A stretch of DNA of 64,000 bases from Halobacteriovorax sp. HLS (GCF_004006665.1 NZ_QOCL01000002.1:186001-250000), one strand, 5' to 3'. Counted from the stretch's first letter, positions 8,307 through 18,575 are shown. The notes: generated by a model from the sequence alone, not told the origin. Translations and numbers: made by a program.

Positions 8307-10502
8307 TTATAACGCTAAAACATAACCTGCTAAAACAACAATCACCATAATGAAGTAGAACTGAATCTTTCCTGATTGTAATGTTCTAAGTACAACATTA
8401 AACAACCTAACACTAGCTCCAGTTCCATCTACCATTACTGTATCTACCCATAGGGCATCAAACCAATTTGAAAATCTGTAAAGCATACGATTTACAGCAG
8501 CCCATCCATCGACAATATATCTGTCATAGATACCCATATCAATCCATGCAAGTAGTCTATTAAGAGGTAATAACCCTTTTTGTATTACACCTTTAATATA
8601 TAAATCATCCATGTAGTATTTATTCTGTAATGCTCTATACCAACCAGAAAAAGTAGATACCCACCAACCTGGATTCCAAGCTTTCTTTATGTACATCATA
8701 AATGCGATAAAAACACCTGAGAAAGCAATGATAATAGAAGCAATTGCTCCAATATGATGAACATGGTGAACATGGTGCGCTTCTTCAGCTGTCATTCCAT
8801 GATCCGGGTCATAATGAGATTTTTCTGCTGTATTTTTTACTCTTGTATCTTGAGAAGACCAATCTTGTCTCACATAAGACTTAAATTTAGCTACTTCAGG
8901 CTTAGTTACAAGTGTAGAGAACCATTCTAATTTACCCTCAGGACTTGCAACTTTAACAAGTTTTTGTCCTGTTAAAGATCCAGAGAACCATACACCTAGA
9001 GTAAATACCGCTAAAAATAATAGTGGCAAGTTTCTATTCCATGAGAATTTCTCTTCGTGAGTATGATCATATAAGTCTTTATCTCTAGGCTCACCATGGA
9101 ATGCTAAGAACATCATTCTACACATATAGAATGCTGTTAAAAGTGCTCCAACAAAACCTAGTAAAGCCGGGATAATATAGATTTTATTATCCATTGCCAT
9201 AAGAAGAGCATCTCCAAGAATTCTATCTTTTGAAACAAAACCTGAGAAGAATGGAATACCAGCAATAGCTAATGTACAACACCACATAGCAAACCATGTA
9301 AACTTCATCTTGTGACGTAAGCCACCCATTCTTGGCATTTCTTGAACATGTCCATGTGTATGATGGTCATGCAAAGAGTGGATAACTGAACCAGCACTTA
9401 GAAATAAACATGCTTTAAAAATTGCATGTGTAATCAGGTGCATAAAAGCAGCATTATATGACCCAACACCAACACCTAGTACCATATAACCAAGCTGAGA
9501 TATTGTTGAGTAAGCTAAAACTGCCTTGAAGTCTGTCTGAACAAGTGCAATTGTTGCAGCACCAAAAGCTGTTATACCACCAATAAATGCTACGACAGGT
9601 AAGAGTCCGCCCAAATCTAATAATGGATAAATTCTTAGTGATAAATAAACACCACCAGCAACCATAGTTGCGGCATGAATTAGGGCAGAACAAGGAGTCG
9701 GTCCATACATCGCATCTGGTAACCAAACTTGAAGCGGGAATTGAGCAGACTTACCAACTGTTCCCATAAATATTGAAAGACCTGCAAAAGTTGCCAAAGG
9801 AATTCCTAAAGCAGTTAAGTCATTCATAGAACCGTTAGCAATAAAAGCGTATATATCAACGAATGAAACCGAACCAATATGTGTCCAAAGAGCAAGTATT
9901 CCAAGAAGGAAGAAAACATCCCCAACTCTTGTAGTCATAAATGCTTTAATATTTGCATTACCAGCACCATCTTTTTCATAATAATGACCAATCAGAGAAT
10001 ATGAGCAAAATCCCATTAGCTCCCAAAAGATAAAAACTGAAAGAAGGTTATCCGATAGAACTAGCCCTAACATTGCAGAAGTAAAAAGAGAAAGATAAGT
10101 AAAGAAACGACCATTTCTTCCGTAATTCATATCGTCTTTCATATAATATGTAGAAAAGATATGAATAAGAGTCGCTACAACCGTAACCATCAAGAGCATA
10201 ATTGCTGTCATATTGTCGATATAGACACCCATTTTAACTGGGAAATCAATGACCGTACCTGAAACAGTAGTGCTACTTAGATCAAACCATGTGAAGGTCT
10301 TGTGTATGTAGAAATCCGCTGCATAATTACCAAAGACAAAATCTTTAAAAATTCTAAAGGCCCAAACTGAAGACATTGCAATAGCGCCACAGCTTATTGC
10401 AACAGCTAGTTTAGTTGCTCTTGGTGCTAAAAATGCGTTAATTGCAAATGCAAAGAATGGGAAAAGAACAATTGGTGCTATAGTTGAAATAGTATAATCC
10501 AT
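8307..10502 (-). CDS. nuoL: NADH-quinone oxidoreductase subunit L
   Basis: This is the most distal antiporter-like subunit of complex I, with the long lateral helix at its C-terminus. It is 731 residues, longer than the usual 600-660. Motifs include FWELMGFCSYSLIGHYYEKD, FPLQVWLPDAMYGPTPCSALIHAATMVAGG, DFKAVLAYSTISQLGY and IPFFSGFVSKD, with the expected Glu, Lys and His residues. The extra length is a charged, His-rich segment near residues 570-585 (HHVHHVHH) before the last helices. That segment probably faces an aqueous side; its role is unknown. nuoK lies 13 nt upstream and nuoM 26 nt downstream. Confidence 0.96.
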   Translation of the reverse strand: MDYTISTIAPIVLFPFFAFAINAFLAPRATKLAVAISCGAIAMSSVWAFRIFKDFVFGNYAADFYIHKTFTWFDLSSTTVSGTVIDFPVKMGVYIDNMTAIMLLMVTVVATLIHIFSTYYMKDDMNYGRNGRFFTYLSLFTSAMLGLVLSDNLLSVFIFWELMGFCSYSLIGHYYEKDGAGNANIKAFMTTRVGDVFFLLGILALWTHIGSVSFVDIYAFIANGSMNDLTALGIPLATFAGLSIFMGTVGKSAQFPLQVWLPDAMYGPTPCSALIHAATMVAGGVYLSLRIYPLLDLGGLLPVVAFIGGITAFGAATIALVQTDFKAVLAYSTISQLGYMVLGVGVGSYNAAFMHLITHAIFKACLFLSAGSVIHSLHDHHTHGHVQEMPRMGGLRHKMKFTWFAMWCCTLAIAGIPFFSGFVSKDRILGDALLMAMDNKIYIIPALLGFVGALLTAFYMCRMMFLAFHGEPRDKDLYDHTHEEKFSWNRNLPLLFLAVFTLGVWFSGSLTGQKLVKVASPEGKLEWFSTLVTKPEVAKFKSYVRQDWSSQDTRVKNTAEKSHYDPDHGMTAEEAHHVHHVHHIGAIASIIIAFSGVFIAFMMYIKKAWNPGWWVSTFSGWYRALQNKYYMDDLYIKGVIQKGLLPLNRLLAWIDMGIYDRYIVDGWAAVNRMLYRFSNWFDALWVDTVMVDGTGASVRLFNVVLRTLQSGKIQFYFIMVIVVLAGYVLAL

Positions 10503-10515
10503 TTAATCAACCTTC

Positions 10516-10821
10516 CTAACTTTGTAATTGAGTAGCATCATCAATATGGATACTTTCTCTAATTTGATAAAATCTAATAACAATTGCTAATCCTACAGCG
10601 GCTTCAGCTGCAGCAATAACGATAATAAATAATGAAACAACATGGCCATCAAGGTTGTTGTTAATAAATCTAGTGTAAGCTGCAAAGTTAAGGGCAGCGG
10701 CGTTAAGAATTAACTCAATTCCTAATAGAATCGCAATTATATTCTTTCTCGCAATCATCACGATGATTCCTGAAAGAAAAAGAATAAACGAAACAAATAA
10801 GAATGCTGGAAGAGATACCAT
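10516..10821 (-). CDS. nuoK: NADH-quinone oxidoreductase subunit K
   Basis: This is a small three-helix proton-channel subunit of complex I at the typical 101 residues. It has ARKNIIAILLGIELILNA with the first essential glutamate (Glu36) and AAAEAAVGLAI with the second (Glu73). The start shares one base with the nuoJ stop, indicating translational coupling. It is the reference for judging the diverged copy at 3271-3552, where both glutamates are replaced. Confidence 0.95.
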   Translation of the reverse strand: MVSLPAFLFVSFILFLSGIIVMIARKNIIAILLGIELILNAAALNFAAYTRFINNNLDGHVVSLFIIVIAAAEAAVGLAIVIRFYQIRESIHIDDATQLQS

Positions 10822-11348
10822 TATTGTTTCCTTGGTCTAGAAATAACAGCAGCACCAACAAGTGCTCCTAATAGTAAAACAGATGAAATTTCAAAAGCTA
10901 GAACATGATCCGTAGCTAGTAGAACACCAACTTTTTCTACTGAAGATGCAAAAGCAGGTAATTCTCCTGGTAAGTAATTTTTCATAGTACTTGCTAAAAT
11001 TTTTAAAATCACAAACCCAATTACTAACGAAGAAAGAGTCCCAATGACATAAGTACGAACAGTTCCCATTGGAGCAACTTTATTGAGACCGAACCTATTA
11101 ACTGCTTGGCTATGGCCACCTGTTAGCATTATGGCAAAGAGCATAAGAATAACAACACCACCAGCATAAACAATTAATTGCGTTGCTGCTAAGAAGTCAG
11201 CCCCCAATATAGCGTAAAGACCTGCAACTCCAAAGAGTGATGCTAATAGATACACACACGAGTGCATAATATTTTTACTTGCAACAACACCAAAAGCTCC
11301 GCCAAGAGTTAGAAGTGCAGCCAAAATGAACATGATATCTAAAAACAT
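10821..11348 (-). CDS. nuoJ: NADH-quinone oxidoreductase subunit J
   Basis: This five-helix membrane subunit of complex I is 175 residues long. The family signature QLIVYAGGVVILMLFAIML, with the helix-3 YAGG bulge, is intact. The C-terminal LLATDHVLAFEISSVLLLG is also typical. It sits 17 nt after nuoH and overlaps nuoK by one base. NuoJ helps link quinone reduction at the NuoH interface to the antiporter-like subunits through conformational change of helix 3. Confidence 0.95.
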   Translation of the reverse strand: MFLDIMFILAALLTLGGAFGVVASKNIMHSCVYLLASLFGVAGLYAILGADFLAATQLIVYAGGVVILMLFAIMLTGGHSQAVNRFGLNKVAPMGTVRTYVIGTLSSLVIGFVILKILASTMKNYLPGELPAFASSVEKVGVLLATDHVLAFEISSVLLLGALVGAAVISRPRKQ

Positions 11349-11365
11349 GTTAATTCCCTTTTATT

Positions 11366-12565
11366 TTAGTGACCACCGCCACCACTAGTGTGGGCGAGAG
11401 ATACAATTAAATCTAATATCGAGTGACCTTCAAAGGCCCAAAACCAAACAGCAACACCAATCAAGTTAAAAATAGAAATCGGTGTTAAGTATTTCCAACA
11501 AAGAGATACAAGGTGATCAACTCTAAGTCTTGGTAGCGTCCAACGTACCCAAATCACTACATAGTAAAGTAGGAAAGTTTTTGTGAAAAAAGCACCAAGT
11601 TGTAAAAATTGACCGATTGTCTTTGCAATCATTGGCTCTAAACCTAATGATTGTTGAATTACCAATCCGTCACCTAAACCAAAAGGAACCTTATATCCAC
11701 CAAGGTATAATGCTGCAGCCACAGCACAAACCACAAATACTTCAACATATTCCGCTAGAGCAAAGAAACCAAAGGCCATACCAGAGTACTCAGTGTGATA
11801 ACCTGATACCAGTTCAGATTCAGCTTCTGGTAAATCAAAAGGAGCTCTATTTGTTTCAGCAAGAATTCCGATAAAGAAAACGAAGAATCCGATGAATGTA
11901 AAAGGGTTATGAAGAATGTACCATTGATGAGGTAAACCACCTTGTCCCTCAACAAGAGTAGTCATTGACAAGCCACCGGCCATCAAAACAATAGAAAGAA
12001 TACATAAGGTTACTGGAACTTCATAAGATATAATCTGTGCAGCACCTCTCATCCCACCAAGCATTGACCACTTAGAGTTAGAAGAGTAACCACCAAGAAA
12101 GATTCCAACACCAACTAAAGATGAAACTCCTACTAGGTAGAAAATCCCAATATTTAAATCTGAAAGAATGAATCCACTTGAAAAAGGAACTACTGCAAGA
12201 GTTGCAAATACACCAACCATACAAAGAAGTGGTGCGATCATATATAAGAATTTATCCGCTTGCTTCGGTATAACGATTTCCTTAAGAATCATTTTTACAC
12301 CATCAGCTAAAAACTGAAGTATTCCAAATGGTCCAACTCTATTTGGACCTTGCCTCATTTGTAAGTCTGCAGAAATTTTTCTTTCTGCATATGTACCAAG
12401 ACCACCAATAGTTGCACTTAAGATTACAACAACTGTACAGGCAAAACCAAAGAACAAGAATGCAACAAGAGATGTAGCATCAAAACCTAAGCCATTTGTT
12501 AAAGCCTCTACAACTGCTTTATAGATTGCTGTCTCAGAAAAGAACGAAACGATACTACTATTCAT
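11366..12565 (-). CDS. nuoH: NADH-quinone oxidoreductase subunit H
   Basis: NuoH forms the quinone-access chamber at the junction of the membrane and peripheral arms. The 399 residues are somewhat longer than the usual 325-350, with extra sequence at both ends, including a C-terminal Gly/His tail. Signatures are YAERKISADLQMRQGPN and VGPFGILQFLADG (quinone site), ILAETNRAPFDLPEAESE, and WVRWTLPRLRVD. It overlaps nuoA by one base. Peripheral subunits NuoB, C, D, E, F, G and I are not in the window and must be encoded elsewhere. Confidence 0.96.
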   Translation of the reverse strand: MNSSIVSFFSETAIYKAVVEALTNGLGFDATSLVAFLFFGFACTVVVILSATIGGLGTYAERKISADLQMRQGPNRVGPFGILQFLADGVKMILKEIVIPKQADKFLYMIAPLLCMVGVFATLAVVPFSSGFILSDLNIGIFYLVGVSSLVGVGIFLGGYSSNSKWSMLGGMRGAAQIISYEVPVTLCILSIVLMAGGLSMTTLVEGQGGLPHQWYILHNPFTFIGFFVFFIGILAETNRAPFDLPEAESELVSGYHTEYSGMAFGFFALAEYVEVFVVCAVAAALYLGGYKVPFGLGDGLVIQQSLGLEPMIAKTIGQFLQLGAFFTKTFLLYYVVIWVRWTLPRLRVDHLVSLCWKYLTPISIFNLIGVAVWFWAFEGHSILDLIVSLAHTSGGGGH

Positions 12566-12990
12566 TAGTTTACCTCTTTCTCTGTTTCACTAGGAACTTG
12601 ATAACTCTTAACCCAATCAAGATCACCTTTTTTCCAACAGTAGACTACGCCTTCAATTAATATTGAAACGAATATTAAAACAGTTCCAAGGATTGCTGTT
12701 CCTTCACCAATCTCATTAAACTTTTTAAATACTACTGCGACTGGAAACATTAAAGCTCCCTCTACATCAAAGATAATGAATACAAGAGCGATTACATAGA
12801 AACGAATATTAAAATTCGACCATGCTGCTCCAACAGGTTCTTCCCCACACTCATAAGCCTGTAGCTTAAGTTTTGTTGGGTTGTTAGGTCTTACCAAAAC
12901 ACCTACGACTAATGCTCCAACTACCATGACAACTGCAAAAGCAATCAAGATTAGTACCGGCATGTAGACGTCTAGATTGAATGACGACAT
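12565..12990 (-). CDS. nuoA: NADH-quinone oxidoreductase subunit A
   Basis: This three-helix membrane subunit of complex I is 141 residues long. It carries LQAYECGEEPVG, with the loop cysteine, and FIIFDVEGALMFPVAV, both diagnostic. It is the first gene of the membrane-arm operon, transcribed away from mfd. The last base of its reading frame overlaps the nuoH start. Placing NuoA directly before NuoH, without NuoB, C and D, differs from the standard 13- or 14-gene nuo operon. Confidence 0.95.
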   Translation of the reverse strand: MSSFNLDVYMPVLILIAFAVVMVVGALVVGVLVRPNNPTKLKLQAYECGEEPVGAAWSNFNIRFYVIALVFIIFDVEGALMFPVAVVFKKFNEIGEGTAILGTVLIFVSILIEGVVYCWKKGDLDWVKSYQVPSETEKEVN

Positions 12991-13212
12991 TCATAGCTCC
13001 ATTTTAAATACTTTTTCGGTCTTGAAAGAATACATGATACTTAACATGTTGGAAACATTTTGGAATCTTTTTTTTTCCTGAGAGACTTTCATAGATAAGG
13101 CTTTCTTAATTTAAACGTTGCACAATACTTATTTTTTTATGCACTACAACTTTCTAAACTTGGAAGTGTTTTGGCCTTGTGTTATTAATTGTCATTAAAC
13201 AAGGCAGTTCTC
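12991..13212. promoter_or_regulatory. Divergent spacer between nuoA and mfd
   Basis: This 222-bp spacer separates the leftward nuo operon from the rightward repair/chaperone cluster and must hold both promoters. It is very AT-rich, with runs of T at 13069-13077 and 13133-13139. I see no convincing -35/-10 pair, no rho-independent hairpin and no RNA gene. The assignment as a regulatory region rests on gene orientation only. Confidence 0.4.
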
Positions 13213-16200
13213 ATGATTTTCGACACAATGATCAACAAGATTAACACATGGCACCTAAACAGTAATGACTGTCTACACATTACTGGCCTAAGCAGCGCGC
13301 AATTTTCATTTATTTTAAATGAATGTGAAAAAGATTCCAGCTTCATTAAAGAAAATAACTTTATCTTCATTTGTGACTCGGTAAGTCAGGCTGAAGATTT
13401 GTATGAATCTTTCTTAACTTCTAATAATAAGAAAAAATTACTTTTTTATCCTGGTCATGACTTAAGTCCTTATTCAGGGGCCATTTCATCGGAGAGGGCG
13501 CTTTTTGAAAGATTTAAAGTCCTAAATTTTTTAGCAAACAATAATGATAATCAAAGTTACATCGTTATTTCAACTTTTGAATCCTTCTCTCTGCGTGTTC
13601 CTCCTAAGAACTTTTTTATAGATCATAATTTAAAAATTGAAGTTTCAGATATTATCTCTCCAATTGAGTTGTCACAAAAACTTGTTCAATTAGGCTATAA
13701 CTCTTCACCAAGTGTGGAGGAGCCTGGAACTTTTTGTGCTAAAGGAGAAGTTTTCGATATATATACTCTCGATTCAAAGGCCATTAGAATTCATTATTTT
13801 GACGATATGATTGAAGAGATTTTTGAGATAGATATTAGTACTCAAAAAACTTTGAAAGACAAAAGAATCGAGAGTCTAAATATTTCTCCAACTCCACAAA
13901 TTTTCAGATCTGGTGAAGCTTTTTCATTACGACTTAGAGAAAATATTCCAATGCCTTCTGTTGCGCAAAAAAATAGATATCAAAGAAGAAAGGAAATATT
14001 CTCTTCCTTATCTGATGAGCACTTATTTGATAATTATGCTGCCTATACGCCATTATTTTTTGAAGCATCCAGCATTCTTTCAGAATTTTTAAATGATAGT
14101 GATATAAAAACTCTATTCAACGATGTTCAATTCTCTCAAGCTTATACAGAGTTCTTCGAGCAATTGAGACTAGAGTTTGAACACGAGTGGCAAGATTTGG
14201 ATAATGATAATTTGTTACCTGAACCAAACTTACTGTATGACATTAACCTAGAAAAAACTTTAGAAAAGATGCCTCATATCTCTATTGATGATTTGAGCTT
14301 TGCAAATGTTATACAAGAAGAGTTAAGAAACTCTATCGAATTGAAGCTTGAAACAGCGCTGGGATATCTAAATAGTTACTTAAATCCAACCTTATCAAAA
14401 CCAGAGTACACAAAAGAGATCTTCACTCACTTAAAGGAAAAATTTTCAAGAAGTGGAGATATTTATTTTTCTTATGAACATGAATCATCTCGCAAAGAGT
14501 TTATACACTTAATCGATATTTTTGGACTTAGTTCAATTTTAAGAGATCGACTATTTCTTATTCACTCGAAACTTCCAAATGGATTTTATTATGAAAAAGA
14601 AAAAACATTAGTTTTATCTGAAGCCGATGTTTTTAGTGCAAAAACTCGTAAAACAAAAACCATAAAGAAAGTAAGCCTTGATATATTTGCAGAACAATTA
14701 GCTACTCTACAAAAAGGTGACTATGTTATTCATAGTGATCATGGGATTGGTGTATACGAAGGACTCGAATCTTTAGATATTGGAGGAATACCTTCGGACT
14801 ATATTGTTATTATATATAAAGGTAACGATAAGGTTTATGTACCTGTCTATAAAATGAACTTAATACAGAAACACGCTGATTCAAGTGCTTCTGTATCAAC
14901 AGATAGTTTACGTAATAATAAATTTGCGGCTCTAAAAGCGAAGGCCAAGAATTCTGCAAAGAAACTTGCTTTTGATCTTCTTAAACTTCAAGCTGAAAGA
15001 CAATCATCTTCTGGCTACGCTTTTTCTGCGCCAGATCATGATTACCGAGAATTTGAAGTTGCTTTTCCTTTTCATGAAACTCCTGATCAAACTCAAGCAA
15101 TTGAAGATGTCTTGGAGTCTATGCAAAAACCTGTAGCTATGGATCACTTGGTATGTGGTGATGTTGGTTTTGGAAAAACAGAAGTTGCTATGAGGGCTGC
15201 ATATAAAGCTGTTCTTGATAAAAAACAAGTTTGCGTACTTGTACCAACAACAGTTCTCGCGCTTCAGCACTATAATTCTTTTATTAAAAGGTTTAATAAA
15301 TTTCCTGTTGAAATTGAGTTTTTATCGAGATTCAAAACACCTAAACAAACTAAAGAGGTTTTAGAAAAACTTACACAAGGTAAGATTGATATACTAATTG
15401 GTACCCATAAACTTTTAAGCGATAAAGTAAAGTATAAGGACCTAGGATTAGTTGTTGTAGATGAGGAGCAAAGGTTCGGAGTAGGGCATAAGGAAAAACT
15501 AAAACTTATGAAGGCGAATGTTGATTTCTTAACATTAACAGCAACTCCTATTCCTCGAACTTTACAACTTTCTTTTCTAGGAATTAGAGAAATGTCTTTA
15601 ATAAAAACTGCCCCTCCAAGAAGACAGTCTATTAAGTCCTATTTAATTAAAGAAGATGATCTCACATTACAAACTGCAATAAAGAAAGAATTAAATCGAG
15701 GTGGTCAAGTCTTCATCGTACATAATAAAGTACAAGACATAGAGCAATTCTCGTCCCATATTCAGGAACTAGTGCCCGAAGCAAAGATTGTATTTGCACA
15801 CGGACAAATGTCCGAGAAAGATCTTGAAGCAAAGATTAGCGCTTTTTATAATGGTACTTATCAAATACTAATTTCTACAACAATTATCGAATCTGGTATT
15901 GATATTCCAAATGCTAATACAATGATTATAGATCGTGCCGATAATTATGGATTGGCCCAACTACATCAACTAAGAGGTAGAATCGGACGTTCTGACAAGA
16001 AGGCATACGCCTACTTTGTTATACCAAAACATAAAGGTATATCAGAAGTTGCGGAAAAAAGGCTCAAAGCTCTTCAGACGTATGCAGATATGGGCTCAGG
16101 CTTTAATATAGCAACATGTGATCTAGAGATTCGTGGAGCTGGCGACATTTTAGGAGCAGATCAATCAGGACAAATTGAAAATGTCGGTCTTGAAGTTTAT

Positions 16201-16716
16201 ATGGAATTACTAAAAGATGCGATTGGTGAACTAAGAGGTGAGAAGAAATTAATTAAACAGGACATCGAAATCAAAACACCATTTTCAAGCTATATTCCAT
16301 CTAATTATATAAGTGATTCAGGCGAAAGGCTAAAGCAATATAAAAGGCTTTCAAACTGTAATGAACTTCAGGACCTTTTTTCTATAAAAGAAGAATATAT
16401 AGATGTTTATGGGGCCATTCCAACTGAGCTCATAAATCTTTTTACAACTCTTGAAGTTCGACAAAGACTTATAAATGTTGGCCTCAAAACTATCCAGGTT
16501 GGTGGCAAACTTGTAACTCTTTCTTTTGATAAAGCTCTAGTTGAATCAAATAATGAGTTAAGAAATAAAATGCTCGACTACTTCTTACCAAAGCCCAAAG
16601 TTTTTCAATTCACACCGGACTATAAGGTTATTTATAACTCTAAAGTTGAGGTTAACCAGAGTGAATTCCTCAAGTTTGCTATAGAATTAGCTGAGAAAAT
16701 TCTTCCTGTTGAATGA
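13213..16716 (+). CDS. mfd: Transcription-repair coupling factor Mfd
   Basis: Mfd is a DNA translocase that removes RNA polymerase stalled at lesions and recruits UvrA. From ATG 13213 (AAGG eight bases upstream) the product is about 1167 residues; an in-frame TTG at 13189 would add eight. Order of parts: a UvrB-like N-terminal region, an RNA-polymerase interaction module around GDYVIHSDHGIGVYEG, the helicase core with Walker A GDVGFGKTE near residue 650 and a DEEQRFG box near 750, then LRGRIGRSDKKAYAYF, and a C-terminal TRCF domain. The presence of uvrA further along the same strand fits a shared repair role. Confidence 0.95.
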   Translation: MIFDTMINKINTWHLNSNDCLHITGLSSAQFSFILNECEKDSSFIKENNFIFICDSVSQAEDLYESFLTSNNKKKLLFYPGHDLSPYSGAISSERALFERFKVLNFLANNNDNQSYIVISTFESFSLRVPPKNFFIDHNLKIEVSDIISPIELSQKLVQLGYNSSPSVEEPGTFCAKGEVFDIYTLDSKAIRIHYFDDMIEEIFEIDISTQKTLKDKRIESLNISPTPQIFRSGEAFSLRLRENIPMPSVAQKNRYQRRKEIFSSLSDEHLFDNYAAYTPLFFEASSILSEFLNDSDIKTLFNDVQFSQAYTEFFEQLRLEFEHEWQDLDNDNLLPEPNLLYDINLEKTLEKMPHISIDDLSFANVIQEELRNSIELKLETALGYLNSYLNPTLSKPEYTKEIFTHLKEKFSRSGDIYFSYEHESSRKEFIHLIDIFGLSSILRDRLFLIHSKLPNGFYYEKEKTLVLSEADVFSAKTRKTKTIKKVSLDIFAEQLATLQKGDYVIHSDHGIGVYEGLESLDIGGIPSDYIVIIYKGNDKVYVPVYKMNLIQKHADSSASVSTDSLRNNKFAALKAKAKNSAKKLAFDLLKLQAERQSSSGYAFSAPDHDYREFEVAFPFHETPDQTQAIEDVLESMQKPVAMDHLVCGDVGFGKTEVAMRAAYKAVLDKKQVCVLVPTTVLALQHYNSFIKRFNKFPVEIEFLSRFKTPKQTKEVLEKLTQGKIDILIGTHKLLSDKVKYKDLGLVVVDEEQRFGVGHKEKLKLMKANVDFLTLTATPIPRTLQLSFLGIREMSLIKTAPPRRQSIKSYLIKEDDLTLQTAIKKELNRGGQVFIVHNKVQDIEQFSSHIQELVPEAKIVFAHGQMSEKDLEAKISAFYNGTYQILISTTIIESGIDIPNANTMIIDRADNYGLAQLHQLRGRIGRSDKKAYAYFVIPKHKGISEVAEKRLKALQTYADMGSGFNIATCDLEIRGAGDILGADQSGQIENVGLEVYMELLKDAIGELRGEKKLIKQDIEIKTPFSSYIPSNYISDSGERLKQYKRLSNCNELQDLFSIKEEYIDVYGAIPTELINLFTTLEVRQRLINVGLKTIQVGGKLVTLSFDKALVESNNELRNKMLDYFLPKPKVFQFTPDYKVIYNSKVEVNQSEFLKFAIELAEKILPVE

Positions 16717-16784
16717 TTTTTCGCCAGTTTATAGATTTTTTTGTTATCCTATTAAGGAATAATAACCATTTAGGGAATAGCAGT

Positions 16785-17600
16785 ATGTTTAAAAATACTA
16801 TCGCATTAGCTTCTTTATTATTACTTTCATCAACTACTTTTGCAGCAAAAGATCCTGTCGTTGCAGTTGTTGATGGTGTTTCTATAACTAAAGCTGAACT
16901 TGAAAAAACTTATCACGAAAACTTAATGTTCATTTCAGATAAACTAGTTACTAAAGAGAAAGTTTTAAACGACTTAATTAATAGACAACTAGGCGTTAAG
17001 AGAGCATTTAAAGCGAAGTTAGATAAAGATCCAATAGTTAGAAAAAAAATGGAAGATATTATGTATCATGCCCAAATATCTAAAGATCTTGAACCACGAT
17101 TAAAGAAAATTGTTGTTACTGAAACTGATGTAGATGCTTATTACAAAGATTACCCTGAATATAGAACTGCACATATTCTCTTTAGAGTTAGAACCAACCC
17201 TGAAGAAGAAGAAAACAAAGCGGCCCTAAATCAAGCTCTTAAAGTGTATAACACGCTAAAGAAAAAGCCTGAAGCATTCGCTGAACTTGCTAACAAATTC
17301 TCACAAAGCTCGACTGCTCCAAATGGGGGAGACATGGGGTTTCAACCAGCAATAAGACTAGCTCCAGAGTACTTTGCAGCAATCAAAGGTAAGAGCAACG
17401 ACTTCATAACTCCACCTGTTAAGAGTCAATTTGGATATCACATAATAAAAGTTATGGGAGTTAAAAGTGTTAAGAGTATAAATAACGCACTTTATAAGAA
17501 GATTGTTTATGATAAGAAACGTGACGCAATTCTTGAAGGGTACTTTGCAGAGTTACGCGCTAAAGCAAATATAAAAATAAACAAACAATTGATTAAATAA
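16785..17600 (+). CDS. Exported parvulin-type peptidyl-prolyl isomerase
   Basis: The protein folds exported proteins by proline isomerisation in the periplasm. I choose ATG 16785 because it gives a clean signal peptide (MFKNTIALASLLLLSSTTFA, cleaved before AKDP); longer frames to 16713 add an implausible leader. The mature part has a SurA/PpiC N-terminal helical region (VDGVSITKAELEKTYHE) and a rotamase domain at about residues 128-223, with the conserved TAHILF, GGDMGF and FGYHIIKV. The length is 271 residues. The next gene is also SurA-like, so the pair probably serves outer-membrane protein biogenesis. Confidence 0.85.
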   Translation: MFKNTIALASLLLLSSTTFAAKDPVVAVVDGVSITKAELEKTYHENLMFISDKLVTKEKVLNDLINRQLGVKRAFKAKLDKDPIVRKKMEDIMYHAQISKDLEPRLKKIVVTETDVDAYYKDYPEYRTAHILFRVRTNPEEEENKAALNQALKVYNTLKKKPEAFAELANKFSQSSTAPNGGDMGFQPAIRLAPEYFAAIKGKSNDFITPPVKSQFGYHIIKVMGVKSVKSINNALYKKIVYDKKRDAILEGYFAELRAKANIKINKQLIK

Positions 17601-17663
17601 CTTGAATAATGCTCATTGTTAATCTATTTTTAAGTACTGAACAGTCAATGAAATGGATTAATA

Positions 17664-18575
17664 ATGAAGCATCTAATACTCGCGCTTACTATTCTAAGCA
17701 CAATAAACATACAAGCAAAATTACTTGATAAAACAGTCGCTATTTTTAACAGTACAGTTATTACTTTAAGCCAAGTTAAAAGAATTCAAGATAACTTACC
17801 AAGCCGTAAAAATATCTCTCCAATAATTTACCAAAGAACAAATCTGACTAAAGAAGAAATTGTAGATCTTATGATTGAAAGATTGATTATAAGAGAGAAG
17901 CTTAATGAAATTGGTTATGTTCGAAATGATGACCAAGTAGAATCAGAAATTCTTAGCATTGAAAAAAGACTAGGACTAAATAGAGAACAACTACTTTCCT
18001 TTCTTGAATCTAATAATATGAGTTTTGATGAATACTTCGAAATCATTAGAGAGACTATTGAGTTAAATATATTTAACGGAAGGATTGTAAGGCCGCTATT
18101 GTCTGTTACAGAGCAAGAAATTAAGAATCACTACTATAAGACATCTAATGATAAGACTCTAGCTTTTAAATATACATTGGTAGACTTCTCACTAGGTGAA
18201 GATAAAATGAAAAAGGGTATGCTTAAAAACTTCTCTAAAGTTCTTGAAAAATTTCAAGTTAATGGAATTCTACCTAAGAACTATGAATCAATCGAAACTA
18301 ATGTACTAGGCGATATTACAGAAGATGGTCTTACAGACGCTTTAAAAAAGGCCTTAAAATCAACAGAAGAAGGGAAGTTTTCTACACCAGTAAAACTTGG
18401 AGACACTTACCATGTTTTCTTTGTAAAAAAGAAAGACCTTGTTGAATCACAATTATTCCTAAATGTTAAAGAAAGAATAAAAGGTGAGTTAATGAGCCTT
18501 CAGGCTGTAAGTGTAACTGAGCTGTGGTTTAAAAGAGAGCGCTCTAAACATTACATAAGAAACTATATTAAATAA
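17664..18575 (+). CDS. SurA-like periplasmic chaperone
   Basis: This 303-residue protein starts with a short signal sequence ending in NIQA. It continues with KLLDKTVAIFNSTVITLSQV, the typical start of SurA N-domains (a normal SurA reads VVAVVNDEVIT). A long helical domain follows up to about residue 155. The C-terminal half has the size of a single PPIase-like domain but lacks clear parvulin catalytic signatures, so it is more likely a chaperone than an enzyme. Its stop overlaps the pdxA start (TAATG). Pairing of surA with pdxA is also seen in enterobacteria. Confidence 0.7.
   Translation: MKHLILALTILSTINIQAKLLDKTVAIFNSTVITLSQVKRIQDNLPSRKNISPIIYQRTNLTKEEIVDLMIERLIIREKLNEIGYVRNDDQVESEILSIEKRLGLNREQLLSFLESNNMSFDEYFEIIRETIELNIFNGRIVRPLLSVTEQEIKNHYYKTSNDKTLAFKYTLVDFSLGEDKMKKGMLKNFSKVLEKFQVNGILPKNYESIETNVLGDITEDGLTDALKKALKSTEEGKFSTPVKLGDTYHVFFVKKKDLVESQLFLNVKERIKGELMSLQAVSVTELWFKRERSKHYIRNYIK

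Noticed and set aside
8039-12000. Plus-strand open frames inside the nuo genes (for example 8039-8296, 11617-11874)
   Set aside because: They are shadows of conserved nuo genes, with no ribosome-binding sites and unlikely composition.
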